From positions 186,001-250,000 of the forward strand of contig NZ_WEGL01000008.1 in the NCBI RefSeq assembly GCF_009604455.1: 64,000 nucleotides of DNA, given 5' to 3'. A program made the position numbers and the translations under genes. The notes beneath the pieces were generated by a model. The model was given only the letters and a program-made list of their open reading frames with translations. It did no database searches and was not told the DNA's origin. Positions 7,747 to 15,750 of this stretch are shown here, one piece after another (positions within the stretch are counted from its first letter, which is position 1; every line of letters begins with the position of its first letter). Source of the DNA: Streptomyces sp. RB17 (GTDB taxonomy: Bacteria; Actinomycetota; Actinomycetes; Streptomycetales; Streptomycetaceae).

Positions 7747-9210
7747 GTGTTCCTGACGATCTCCACGCGCGGCGACGCCGCCCACCCGGCCACCGACCTC
7801 GGATACCTGCTGCACAAGCACCCCGACAAGGCGCAGAGGTTCTCCACGTCCTACGGCACGGCGCACGTCTTCTACCCCGAGGCGGACGACCGGCGCTGCA
7901 CGGCCGCGCTGCTGCTGGAGATCGACACCCTCGCGCTGGTCCGGCGGGGCAAGGGCAAGGGCCGCGGCGGCGCCCCCGACGCGGCGCTCGCGCAGTACGT
8001 CAACGACCGCCCCTACGCGGCTTCCTCGCTGCTCGCGGTCGCGCTGAGCGGCGTGTTCTCCAGCGCTCTGCGCGGAGTGTGCGCCGCCCGCCCCGAACGG
8101 GCCGCCGCCCCGCTGCCCCTGCGCGTCGAGGTACCGGCGCTGCCCGCCCGCGGCGGCCCGGAGCTCGTACGACGGCTGTTCGAGCCGCTCGGCTGGACGG
8201 TGACGGCCGAGCCGGTGCCGCTCGACACCGAGTTCCCGGAGTGGGGCGACTCGCGGTACGTCCGCCTGGTCCTGGAGTCGGAGACGCTGACCCTCGCGGA
8301 GTCGCTGCGCCATCTGTACGTCCTGCTGCCGGTCCTCGACGACGCCAAGCACTACTGGGTGTCCTCCGACGAGGTCGACAAGCTGCTGCGGGCCGGCGAG
8401 GGCTGGCTGCCCGCCCACCCGGAGCAGAAGCTGATCACCAGCCGGTACCTCTCCCGCCGCTGGTCGCTGACCCGGCAGGCGATGGAGCGGCTGGAACTGG
8501 TGCGTCTCGCCGAGGCCGACGACAGCGAGGTCGAGGAGATCGACAACGCGGTCGAGGAGGAGAAGGAGACAGAGGAGAAGCCGACTCCGCTCGCGGTGCA
8601 GCGCCGGGACGCGATCATCGAGGCACTGCGCGCGTCCGACGCCACCCGCGTCCTCGACCTCGGCTGCGGACAGGGCGAGCTGGTGCGGGAGCTGCTGAAG
8701 GACGTGCGGTTCACCGAGATCGTCGGCCTCGACGTGTCCGTGCGGGCGCTCACCATCGCCTCCCGCCGGCTGAAGCTGGACCGCATGGGGGAGCGGCAGG
8801 CGTCCCGGGTGAAGCTGGTGCAGGGCTCGCTCGCCTACACCGACAACCGGCTCAAGGGCTACGACGCCGCCGTGCTCAGCGAGGTGATCGAGCACCTCGA
8901 CCTGCCCCGGCTGCCCGCCCTGGAGTACGCCGTGTTCGGGCACGCCCGCCCGCGCACGGTGCTCGTGACCACCCCGAACGTCGAGTACAACGTCCGCTGG
9001 GAGACCCTGCCCGCCGGACACACGCGGCACGGCGACCACCGCTTCGAGTGGACCCGGGAGGAGTTCCGCACCTGGGCGCACACGGTGGCCGAACGGCACG
9101 GCTACGACGTCGGGTTCAGGCCCGTCGGCCCCGACGACCCCGAGGTGGGCCCGCCCACCCAGATGGCACTGTTCGTGATCAAGACCGAGAAGGAGGCGAA
9201 GGCGGCATGA
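7747..9210 (+). CDS. hen1: Hen1 3'-terminal RNA ribose 2'-O-methyltransferase
   Basis: The protein has 487 residues from the GTG at 7747, where the conserved bacterial Hen1 N-terminus 'FLTISTRGDAAHPATDLGY' begins. Residues 1-240 are the Hen1-specific N-terminal domain. An acidic linker ('EVEEIDNAVEEEKETEEK') leads to a class I SAM methyltransferase with 'LDLGCGQGE' near residue 303. Metal ligands of the Hen1 type are visible in 'EVIEHL' near residue 379 and 'GDHRFEWTREEF' near residue 430. Bacterial Hen1 methylates the 3'-terminal ribose 2'-OH of cleaved RNA so that Pnkp repair yields a junction resistant to the same nuclease. It overlaps pnkp by 4 bp, as expected for the repair complex. Confidence 0.95.
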   Translation: MFLTISTRGDAAHPATDLGYLLHKHPDKAQRFSTSYGTAHVFYPEADDRRCTAALLLEIDTLALVRRGKGKGRGGAPDAALAQYVNDRPYAASSLLAVALSGVFSSALRGVCAARPERAAAPLPLRVEVPALPARGGPELVRRLFEPLGWTVTAEPVPLDTEFPEWGDSRYVRLVLESETLTLAESLRHLYVLLPVLDDAKHYWVSSDEVDKLLRAGEGWLPAHPEQKLITSRYLSRRWSLTRQAMERLELVRLAEADDSEVEEIDNAVEEEKETEEKPTPLAVQRRDAIIEALRASDATRVLDLGCGQGELVRELLKDVRFTEIVGLDVSVRALTIASRRLKLDRMGERQASRVKLVQGSLAYTDNRLKGYDAAVLSEVIEHLDLPRLPALEYAVFGHARPRTVLVTTPNVEYNVRWETLPAGHTRHGDHRFEWTREEFRTWAHTVAERHGYDVGFRPVGPDDPEVGPPTQMALFVIKTEKEAKAA

Positions 9211-11801
9211 CCGAGGCAACGGAGAACGCACCACAGAACAAGGGACGGGTCCTCCCCGTCACCGACCTCTCCCTCGTCGTCCTCGTCGGCGCCTCCGGCT
9301 CCGGCAAGTCCACCTTCGCCCGCCGGCACTTCAAGCCGACCGAGGTGATCTCCTCGGACTTCTGCCGCGGTCTCGTCTCCGACGACGAGAACGACCAGAG
9401 CGCGACCCGGGACGCCTTCGACGTCCTGCACTACATCGCCGGCAAGCGGCTGGCCGCCGGCCGCCGCACCGTCGTGGACGCCACCAGCGTGCAGCAGGAC
9501 GCCCGGCGTCAGCTGATCGACCTGGCCAAGCAGTACGACGTGCTGCCCATCGCCATCGTGCTGGACATGCCCGAGGAGGTGTGCGCCGAGCGCAACGCGG
9601 CCCGCACCGACCGCGCCGACATGCCGCGCCGGGTCATCCAGCGGCACATCCGCGAACTGCGCCGCTCGCTGCGCCACCTGGAGCGCGAGGGCTTCCGCAA
9701 GGTGCACGTCCTGCGCGGGGCCGAGGAGGCCGAGCACGCCACCGTCGTCACCGAGAAGCGCTTCAACGACCTGACCCATCTCACCGGTCCCTTCGACATC
9801 ATCGGCGACATCCACGGCTGCTCCGCCGAACTGGAGGCCCTGCTCACCAAGTTGGGGTACGCGGACGGCGTGCACCCGGACGGCCGTACCGCCGTCTTCG
9901 TCGGCGACCTGGTCGACCGCGGCCCGGACACCCCGGGCGTGCTGCGCCGGGTGATGTCGATGGCCGAGACGGGCAACGCGCTGTGCGTGCCCGGCAACCA
10001 CGAGAACAAGTACGGCCGCCATCTCAAGGGCCGCAAGGTCCAGCACACCCATGGGCTCGCCGAGACCATCGCGCAGATGGAGGGCGAGAGCGAGGAGTTC
10101 AAGGAGCGGGTACGGCGGTTCCTGGCGGGCCTGGTCAGCCACTACGTCCTCGACGGCGGCAGGCTGGTCGTCTGCCACGCCGGCCTGCCCGAGAAGTACC
10201 ACGGCCGCACATCCGGCCGGGTCCGCTCGCACGCCCTGTACGGCGACACCACGGGCGAGACCGACGAGTTCGGGCTGCCGGTGCGCTACCCCTGGGCGGA
10301 GGACTACCGGGGCCGCGCGGCGGTGGTCTACGGCCACACCCCGGTCCCCGAGGCGACCTGGCTCAACAACACCATCTGCCTGGACACCGGCGCGGTGTTC
10401 GGCGGCAAGCTGACCGCGCTGCGCTGGCCGGAGCGCGAGCTGGTCGACGTACCGGCCGAGCGGGTCTGGTACGAGCCGTCGCGTCCGCTGCGCGCCGAGG
10501 CGCCCGGCGGACAGGACGGCCGCCCGCTGGACCTGGCGGACGTGTACGGCCGCAGGGCCGTGGAGACCCGGCAGGCCGGCCGGGTGGCGGTCCGGGAGGA
10601 GAACGCGGCGGCGGCCCTGGAGGTCATGAGCCGCTTCGCGACCGACCCGCGCCTGCTGCCGTACCTGCCGCCGACCATGGCACCGACGGCGACCTCCCGG
10701 ATCGACGGCTACTTGGAGCACCCGCAGGAGGCCTTCGCGCAGTACGCGGCGGACGGGGTCGAGCGGGTCGTGTGCGAGGAGAAGCACATGGGCTCGCGGG
10801 CCGTGGCCCTGGTGTGCCGGGACGCGGAGGCGGCGCGCAAGCGGTTCGGGGTTGGGGGTACCTCCGGCTCGAGCGAAGCCGGGAGCGGGGGAGGCCCCAC
10901 CGGGTCCCTCTACACCCGGACCGGGCGGCCGTTCTTCGACGACGAGCAGGTGACCGAGGAGATCCTCGGCCGACTGCGCGCGGCGATCACGGACGCCGGC
11001 CTCTGGGACGAACTGGCCACCGACTGGCTGCTGTTGGACGCCGAGCTGATGCCGTGGTCGCTGAAGGCCTCGGGGCTGCTGCGCAGCCAGTACGCGGCCG
11101 TCGGTGCCGCGTCCGGCGCGGTGTTCCCGGGCGCGCTGGCCGCGCTGGAGGCCGCCTCGGCCCGGGGTGTCGACCTCACCGGCCTGCGGGACCGGCAGCG
11201 GGACCGGGCCGCCGACGCGGCCGCGTTCACCGCCGCCTACCGCCGCTACTGCTGGACCACGGACGGCCTGGACGGCGTACGCCTGGCCCCGTTCCAGCTG
11301 CTGGCCGTCCAGGGCCGCAGCCTCGCCGCGCTGCCGCACGACGAGCAACTGGCCCTGATCGACCGCCTGGTGGAGCACGACGGCACCGGACTGCTGCAGA
11401 CCACCCGGCGGCTCTACGTCGACACCGGCGAGGCGGATTCGGTGCGCGCGGGTGTCGACTGGTGGCTGGAGATGACCGGCCGAGGCGGCGAGGGCATGGT
11501 CGTCAAGCCGCTCGGCGCGCTGGTCCGCAACCACGACGGACGGCTGGTGCAGCCCGGCATCAAGTGCCGGGGCCGGGAGTACCTGCGGATCATCTACGGC
11601 CCCGAGTACACCCGCCCGGACAACCTGGCCAGGCTCCGGCAGCGCTTCCTGAACCACAAGCGGTCCCTGGCCCTGCGCGAGTACGCCCTCGGTCTGGAGG
11701 CCCTGGACCGGCTCGCGGACGGGGAGCCGCTGTGGCGGGTGCACGAGGCGGTGTTCGGGGTGCTGGCGCTGGAGTCGGAGCCGGTGGACCCGCGCCTGTA
11801 G
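9207..11801 (+). CDS. pnkp: Pnkp polynucleotide kinase-phosphatase-ligase
   Basis: This 864-residue RNA-repair enzyme has three modules. The N-terminal 5'-kinase has Walker A 'GASGSGKST' at residues 28-36. The central metallophosphatase has 'DIHGC' near 201, 'GDLVDRGP' near 233, 'GNHEN' near 264 and 'GHTP' near 375. The C-terminal adenylyltransferase/ligase module has the nucleotidyl-Lys motif 'EEKHMGSR' with Lys526 and later 'GEGMVVKP'. With Hen1 it heals and seals RNA cut by ribotoxins. The ligase is interrupted after 'AARKRFG' (near residue 547) by about 17 Gly/Ser-rich residues that are a translated dispersed repeat; the reading frame and downstream motifs stay intact. Confidence 0.95.
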   Translation: MTEATENAPQNKGRVLPVTDLSLVVLVGASGSGKSTFARRHFKPTEVISSDFCRGLVSDDENDQSATRDAFDVLHYIAGKRLAAGRRTVVDATSVQQDARRQLIDLAKQYDVLPIAIVLDMPEEVCAERNAARTDRADMPRRVIQRHIRELRRSLRHLEREGFRKVHVLRGAEEAEHATVVTEKRFNDLTHLTGPFDIIGDIHGCSAELEALLTKLGYADGVHPDGRTAVFVGDLVDRGPDTPGVLRRVMSMAETGNALCVPGNHENKYGRHLKGRKVQHTHGLAETIAQMEGESEEFKERVRRFLAGLVSHYVLDGGRLVVCHAGLPEKYHGRTSGRVRSHALYGDTTGETDEFGLPVRYPWAEDYRGRAAVVYGHTPVPEATWLNNTICLDTGAVFGGKLTALRWPERELVDVPAERVWYEPSRPLRAEAPGGQDGRPLDLADVYGRRAVETRQAGRVAVREENAAAALEVMSRFATDPRLLPYLPPTMAPTATSRIDGYLEHPQEAFAQYAADGVERVVCEEKHMGSRAVALVCRDAEAARKRFGVGGTSGSSEAGSGGGPTGSLYTRTGRPFFDDEQVTEEILGRLRAAITDAGLWDELATDWLLLDAELMPWSLKASGLLRSQYAAVGAASGAVFPGALAALEAASARGVDLTGLRDRQRDRAADAAAFTAAYRRYCWTTDGLDGVRLAPFQLLAVQGRSLAALPHDEQLALIDRLVEHDGTGLLQTTRRLYVDTGEADSVRAGVDWWLEMTGRGGEGMVVKPLGALVRNHDGRLVQPGIKCRGREYLRIIYGPEYTRPDNLARLRQRFLNHKRSLALREYALGLEALDRLADGEPLWRVHEAVFGVLALESEPVDPRL
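10851..10895 (+). repeat. Dispersed palindromic repeat inserted in frame in pnkp
   Basis: The segment reads GTTGGGGGTACCTCCGGCTC, then GAGCGAAGCCGGGAG, then a GGGGGAGG end. It is palindromic (GGCTC..GAAGCC, CCTCC..GGGGAGG). I recognise it as an interspersed element usually found between Streptomyces genes. Here it encodes 'VGGTSGSSEAGSGGG' inside the ligase module. Confidence 0.75.
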
Positions 11802-11853
11802 CCGTCCCCGCGCACGTGTCGGTCACAGAACGCCCTTGTGTCGCACACACATC

Positions 11854-11870
11854 TGTCCATATGGTGGACA
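11854..11870 (+). promoter_or_regulatory. Inverted repeat and possible promoter upstream of RiPP locus
   Basis: TGTCCA and TGGACA form a 6-bp inverted repeat around TATGG. A weak promoter can be drawn with TTGTGT (11836-11841) and TATGGT (11860-11865), spaced 18 bp, so the repeat would overlap the -10 region about 50 bp upstream of the peptide start. No regulator is encoded next to it. Confidence 0.35.
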
Positions 11871-11918
11871 GCCGTGCGGCACAGGGGTGTTCGCGCGTCG
11901 GAGGGGAGGGCGGTGGAC

Positions 11919-12005
11919 ATGGAGATCAAGAAGGTCGTGGTCCGCGAGGAGGAGCGGGGCACCGGCCGTCGGCCGGCGATCCTGGAGAAGCGGCCGACCC
12001 GCTGA
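11919..12005 (+). CDS. 28-residue peptide, putative RiPP precursor
   Basis: A 29-codon frame starts at the ATG at 11919, with a purine-rich GGAGGGGAGGG ribosome site at 11900-11910, and ends 2 bp before the radical SAM gene. The product begins MEIKKVVVREEE and ends ILEKRPTR; it is highly charged, lacks Cys, Ser and aromatic residues, and has a Val triplet at positions 6-8. An in-frame GTG at 11913 would add two residues. Its position, strong ribosome site and size fit a substrate peptide for the adjacent maturase, whose relatives C-methylate RiPP peptides. There is no similarity that I can name, so the precursor role is inference. It is easily missed because it is below usual gene-length cutoffs. 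Confidence 0.55.
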   Translation: MEIKKVVVREEERGTGRRPAILEKRPTR

Positions 12006-12007
12006 GC

Positions 12008-13855
12008 ATGCGCGTTCACCTGGTCACGATGCCCTGGCATCCGCTCGACCTTCCGTCCCTGCAGCTCGGCCTGCTGAACCGGCTGGTCCGGCAGGCGCGT
12101 CCGGACGCCGAGGTGACCGAGTTCCACGGCTCCCTGCGCTGGGCCGAGTTCCTGCTGGAGCGCTCCGGGGGCCGGCTGCGGCCGGGCGACTACGTCTCCG
12201 TCGGCAGCGACGCCATCTTCCACGGCCTCGGCGACTGGGTCTTCTCCGGCGTCCTGTACGACGATCCGGACTGGGGCCTGGCCCGGCTGCGGGAGTACGC
12301 CGCCGACCGGGACGTCTTCGTCGACACGGCCGTCGCGATGCGGCCGTACGCCGCCGCCTACGTCGCCGCCTGCGCGGAGGAGGTGCTGGCGGCCGAGCCG
12401 GACGTCGTCGGGTTCACCAGCACCTTCATGCAGAACGTCGCCTCCCTCGCGCTGGCCCGCGAACTCAAGCGAGAACGCCCCGAGTCGACGGTCGTCTTCG
12501 GTGGCGGCAACTGCGACGGGCCGATGGGCCACGCCCTGCACCGCAACCACCCCTTCGTCGACCATGTGGTCCGCGGCGAGGCCGAGTACGCCTTCCCGGC
12601 CCTGTTACGGCACCTTGCCGAGCGCACCGACCCCGTCGACGTGCCGGGCCTGTGCTGGTGGGACGGCCCGGTGTCGCGTGCCAACCCCGCGACCCGGCGG
12701 ACCGTGGCGCCCGCCGACATACCCTCGCCCGACTACGACCAGTGGCAGGCCGCGCTGGACGCCTCCCCGGTCCGGGAGTACGTCCATCCGAAGCTCGTGG
12801 TGGAGGGCGCCCGTGGCTGCTGGTGGGGCGAGAAGCACCACTGCACGTTCTGCGGGCTCAACGGCTCCGCCATGGCCTTCCGCGCCAAGCCCGGGGAGCG
12901 GCTGTGGGCGGAGATCGACCGGCTGGTGCGCCGGCACCGCGTCCTCGACGTGGTCACCGTCGACAACATCATCGACATGGCCCACTTCCGGGACTTCCTG
13001 CCCCGAGTGGCGGAGAGCGGCTGGGACCTGCGGCTGCACTACGAGGTCAAGTCCAACCTGACCCCCGCGCAGCTGCGACTCCTCGGCGAGTCCGGCACGG
13101 TGCACATCCAGCCCGGCATCGAGAGCCTGGGCAGCCGGGTCCTGGACCTGATGGACAAGGGGGTCACCGGCGCCCGTAACGTCCGCACCCTGCGCGAGTG
13201 CGAGAACCACGCGCTGACCTGCTCCTGGAACCTGCTCTACGGTTTCCCCGGCGAGACGGCCGACGACTACGCGCCGGTGATCGACCAGTTCCCCGCGCTG
13301 GTCCACCTCCAGCCGCCCAGCGGCGCCCACCGCGTCCAGCTGGAGCGGTTCAGCCCGCACTTCACCGACCCGGACCTCGGCTTCGGCAAGCGCCGCCCGG
13401 CCCGGATGTACCGGCACGTCTACGAGCTGCCCGAGGGCGAACTCGCCGACCTTGTCTATCTGTTCGACACCGAGGACGCCGGGATCGCGGGCCCGGTCGA
13501 GCGGCGGCTGCAGGCCGCCGTCGCCGCGTGGCGGGCCGGGCACGCGCACTCCCGGCTGCTGTTCGAGGAGGACGGCGAGGAACTGCTGGTGCACGACCGG
13601 CGGCACGGCCGGCCACCGGCCACCCACCGCTTCACCGGCTGGGGCGCCGAGGCCCTGCGCCGCCTGGAGGACGGCCGTACCGTCCCGGCACTGCACCGGC
13701 TGCTGACCGCCGACGGCCACGGGCCGACCACGCAGGCCCTGACCGCATGGGTCCAGCAGGCCTTCGACCTCGGACTGTTGTTCCGTGACGGCGCCACCTA
13801 TGTGTCCCTGCCGACCTGGGGCGAGCCGGTCCGCCTGTCCGAGGACGCCGGATGA
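12008..13855 (+). CDS. RiPP maturation radical SAM (B12-type) protein
   Basis: This 615-residue protein starts at the ATG at 12008. An N-terminal cobalamin-binding-like Rossmann domain ('VVGFTSTFMQNVASLALA', 'VVFGGGNCDGPMG', 'VVRGEAEYAFPALL') lacks the DxHxxG base-off His. The radical SAM domain follows, with cluster cysteines C271, C279 and C282 in 'GCWWGEKHHCTFCG', a CX7CX2C spacing instead of the usual CX3CX2C. 'VDNIIDM', 'IQPGIESLGSRVL' and 'LLYGFPGET' are further barrel strands. These features match the family I know as RiPP maturation radical SAM protein 1 / C-methyltransferase (TIGR03975). It sits between the 28-residue peptide gene and a DUF5825-like gene that overlaps its stop by 4 bp, so the three form one unit. 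Confidence 0.85.
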   Translation: MRVHLVTMPWHPLDLPSLQLGLLNRLVRQARPDAEVTEFHGSLRWAEFLLERSGGRLRPGDYVSVGSDAIFHGLGDWVFSGVLYDDPDWGLARLREYAADRDVFVDTAVAMRPYAAAYVAACAEEVLAAEPDVVGFTSTFMQNVASLALARELKRERPESTVVFGGGNCDGPMGHALHRNHPFVDHVVRGEAEYAFPALLRHLAERTDPVDVPGLCWWDGPVSRANPATRRTVAPADIPSPDYDQWQAALDASPVREYVHPKLVVEGARGCWWGEKHHCTFCGLNGSAMAFRAKPGERLWAEIDRLVRRHRVLDVVTVDNIIDMAHFRDFLPRVAESGWDLRLHYEVKSNLTPAQLRLLGESGTVHIQPGIESLGSRVLDLMDKGVTGARNVRTLRECENHALTCSWNLLYGFPGETADDYAPVIDQFPALVHLQPPSGAHRVQLERFSPHFTDPDLGFGKRRPARMYRHVYELPEGELADLVYLFDTEDAGIAGPVERRLQAAVAAWRAGHAHSRLLFEEDGEELLVHDRRHGRPPATHRFTGWGAEALRRLEDGRTVPALHRLLTADGHGPTTQALTAWVQQAFDLGLLFRDGATYVSLPTWGEPVRLSEDAG

Positions 13856-14343
13856 GCGCGCCGATGGCCGTGGTGCCGCTGGACCTGAGCGGCGCGGGCC
13901 CGGAGACGGCGGAGGCGGTGCGCTTCCTGCGTGAGTGCCAGAGCGACGGACTGCGGGTGGACTGGCGGGGCGTGGGCCGGCCGTCGTACGACATCGGACT
14001 GCTGCGCCATCTGCCGCCGCCGGCCGAACTGCCGGGCGAGGAGGCGACGTTGGCCGCCTGGCGGGCCGGACACGCCTACGGCACCCTCTACCACCGGCGC
14101 GGTCCCGGGTTCGTGACCGTCCTGGACCGCAGGGAGAAGGGCACCGCCGTACGGCTCACCCTCGACCACCCCGGTCTCCTCGCCGCCTTCCTCCGTCTCC
14201 AGGAGCCGGCACCGCTGGACGCGGTCGACCGGGAGGCCCTGGATCTCCTCGTCGCCGAGCGGCTGGTGCTGGCCGCCGGAGGCTGGGCGGTGGCCCTGCC
14301 TCCGCGCATCCGCCGCTGGCCGGTCCCCTGCACCGCGATCTGA
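13852..14343 (+). CDS. DUF5825-like partner of the radical SAM maturase
   Basis: The protein has 163 residues, with its ATG overlapping the radical SAM stop (ATGA). 'VVPLDLSGAGPETAEAVRFL' and 'DWRGVGRPSYDIGLLRHLPPP' are soluble alpha/beta-type segments with no catalytic motif that I can name, no Cys pairs and no membrane helix. I believe it belongs to DUF5825, a family seen beside radical SAM C-methyltransferases in Streptomyces. From its position it may act as a substrate-binding or recognition partner of the maturase. Part of its C-terminal half ('GTLYHRRGPGFVTVLDRREK') resembles a small beta domain. Confidence 0.7.
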   Translation: MSAPMAVVPLDLSGAGPETAEAVRFLRECQSDGLRVDWRGVGRPSYDIGLLRHLPPPAELPGEEATLAAWRAGHAYGTLYHRRGPGFVTVLDRREKGTAVRLTLDHPGLLAAFLRLQEPAPLDAVDREALDLLVAERLVLAAGGWAVALPPRIRRWPVPCTAI

Positions 14344-14464
14344 CCGGCCAGCCGCAGCCGCTCCGACCAAGAGGTACCGCTTCTCGTCAAGGAGACGAAA
14401 ACAGCAAGGGTCGGAAACGGTCAACAAGGGCGTGAAGACGGGCGGGGGCGGCCAGGATGGAGGC

Positions 14465-15688
14465 ATGGCATACCACGTCGACTCCGAGGCCGGGCGGTTG
14501 CGTCGCGTGATCCTGCACCGGCCCGACCTTGAGCTCAAAAGGCTCACCCCCAGCAACAAGGACGCCCTGCTCTTCGACGACGTGCTGTGGGTGCGCCGGG
14601 CGCGCGCCGAGCACGACGGGTTCGCCGACGTCCTGCGTGACCGCGGGGTCGCCGTCCACCTCTTCGGCGACCTGCTCACCGAGACCCTGGAGATCCCCGA
14701 GGCCCGCACCCTCGTCCTCGACCGGGTCTTCCACGAGAAGGAGTACGGCCCCCTCGCCGCCGACCACCTGCGCGCCGCCTTCGAGGCCCTGCCCGCACGC
14801 GAGCTGGCCGAGGCGCTCGTGGGCGGCATGACCAAGCGCGAGTTCCTCCAGGCGCACGCGGAGCCCACCTCCGTCCGCTTCCATGTGATGGACCTCGACG
14901 ACTTCCTCCTCGGCCCCCTCCCCAACCACCTCTTCACCCGCGACACCTCCGCCTGGATCTACGACGGGGTCGCGATCAACGCCATGCGGCTGCCCGCGCG
15001 ACAGCGGGAGACCGTCCACTTCGAGGCGATCTACCGTCACCACCCGCTGTTCCGCGACGAGGCGTTCCATGTCTGGTCCCAGGGGCAGGCCGACCATCCC
15101 TCCACCATCGAGGGCGGCGACGTGCTGGTGATCGGCAACGGCGCCGTGCTGGTCGGGATGAGCGAGCGCACCACCCCGCAGGCCGTGGAGATGCTGGCGT
15201 ACAAGCTGTTCGCGGCCGGCTCGGCGCGCACCATCGTCGCGCTCGACATGCCCAAGCGGCGCGCCTTCATGCACCTCGACACCGTGATGACCATGGTCGA
15301 CGGTGACACCTTCACCCAGTACGCGGGGCTCGGCATGCTGCGCTCGTACACCATCGAGCCGGGGGTCTCCGAGAAGGAGCTGAAGGTCACGGACCATCCG
15401 CCGGAGCACATGCACCGCGCGATCGCCGCCGCCCTCGGGCTCGGCGAGATCCGGGTGCTGACCGCCACCCAGGACGTGCACGCCGCCGAGCGCGAGCAGT
15501 GGGACGACGGCTGCAACGTGCTCGCCGTCGAGCCCGGGGTGGTCGTCGCCTACGAGCGCAACTCGACCACCAACACGCATCTGCGCAAACAGGGCATCGA
15601 GGTGATCGAGATCCCGGGTAGCGAGCTGGGGCGGGGCCGGGGCGGGCCGCGCTGCATGAGCTGTCCCGTGGAACGAGACGCCGTATAG
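14465..15688 (+). CDS. arcA: Arginine deiminase
   Basis: This 407-residue guanidine-modifying enzyme hydrolyses L-arginine to citrulline and ammonia. Family motifs are in order: 'LRRVILHRPDLELKRLTP' at the start, 'LPNHLFTRDTSAWI' (substrate Asp), 'TIEGGDVLVIGNGAVLVG', 'FMHLDTVMTMVD' (catalytic His) and 'GGPRCMSCP' with the nucleophilic Cys close to the C-terminus. The ATG at 14465 follows GGATGGAGG. The next gene encodes ornithine carbamoyltransferase, then an APC permease, which makes an arginine deiminase pathway module, but no carbamate kinase gene is present in the window. Confidence 0.95.
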   Translation: MAYHVDSEAGRLRRVILHRPDLELKRLTPSNKDALLFDDVLWVRRARAEHDGFADVLRDRGVAVHLFGDLLTETLEIPEARTLVLDRVFHEKEYGPLAADHLRAAFEALPARELAEALVGGMTKREFLQAHAEPTSVRFHVMDLDDFLLGPLPNHLFTRDTSAWIYDGVAINAMRLPARQRETVHFEAIYRHHPLFRDEAFHVWSQGQADHPSTIEGGDVLVIGNGAVLVGMSERTTPQAVEMLAYKLFAAGSARTIVALDMPKRRAFMHLDTVMTMVDGDTFTQYAGLGMLRSYTIEPGVSEKELKVTDHPPEHMHRAIAAALGLGEIRVLTATQDVHAAEREQWDDGCNVLAVEPGVVVAYERNSTTNTHLRKQGIEVIEIPGSELGRGRGGPRCMSCPVERDAV

Positions 15689-15709
15689 AAATGTGAAGGA
15701 TCGTATAGA
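15682..15709 (+). repeat. Direct repeat CGTATAGA upstream of arcB
   Basis: CGTATAGA occurs at 15682 and 15702, a 20-bp (two helical turns) spacing, in an unusually A/T-rich pocket spanning the arcA stop and the arcB leader. It could be an operator for an arginine or OTC regulator, but no known box is matched with certainty. Confidence 0.3.
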
Positions 15710-15750
15710 CTTACAGAGTCCGCTGTAGTCATACCTCTGGAGCGCTCCCC

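Noticed and set aside
9102..11744. 880-codon minus-strand frame over hen1/pnkp
   Set aside because: Shadow of pnkp; the composition is atypical, and the sense strand carries full kinase, phosphatase and ligase motifs.
11919..12005. The small frame as a leader peptide for attenuation of the radical SAM gene
   Set aside because: It has no run of one regulatory amino acid codon (only a Val triplet and scattered Arg), and no alternative terminator hairpin is seen in the 2-bp gap to the next gene.
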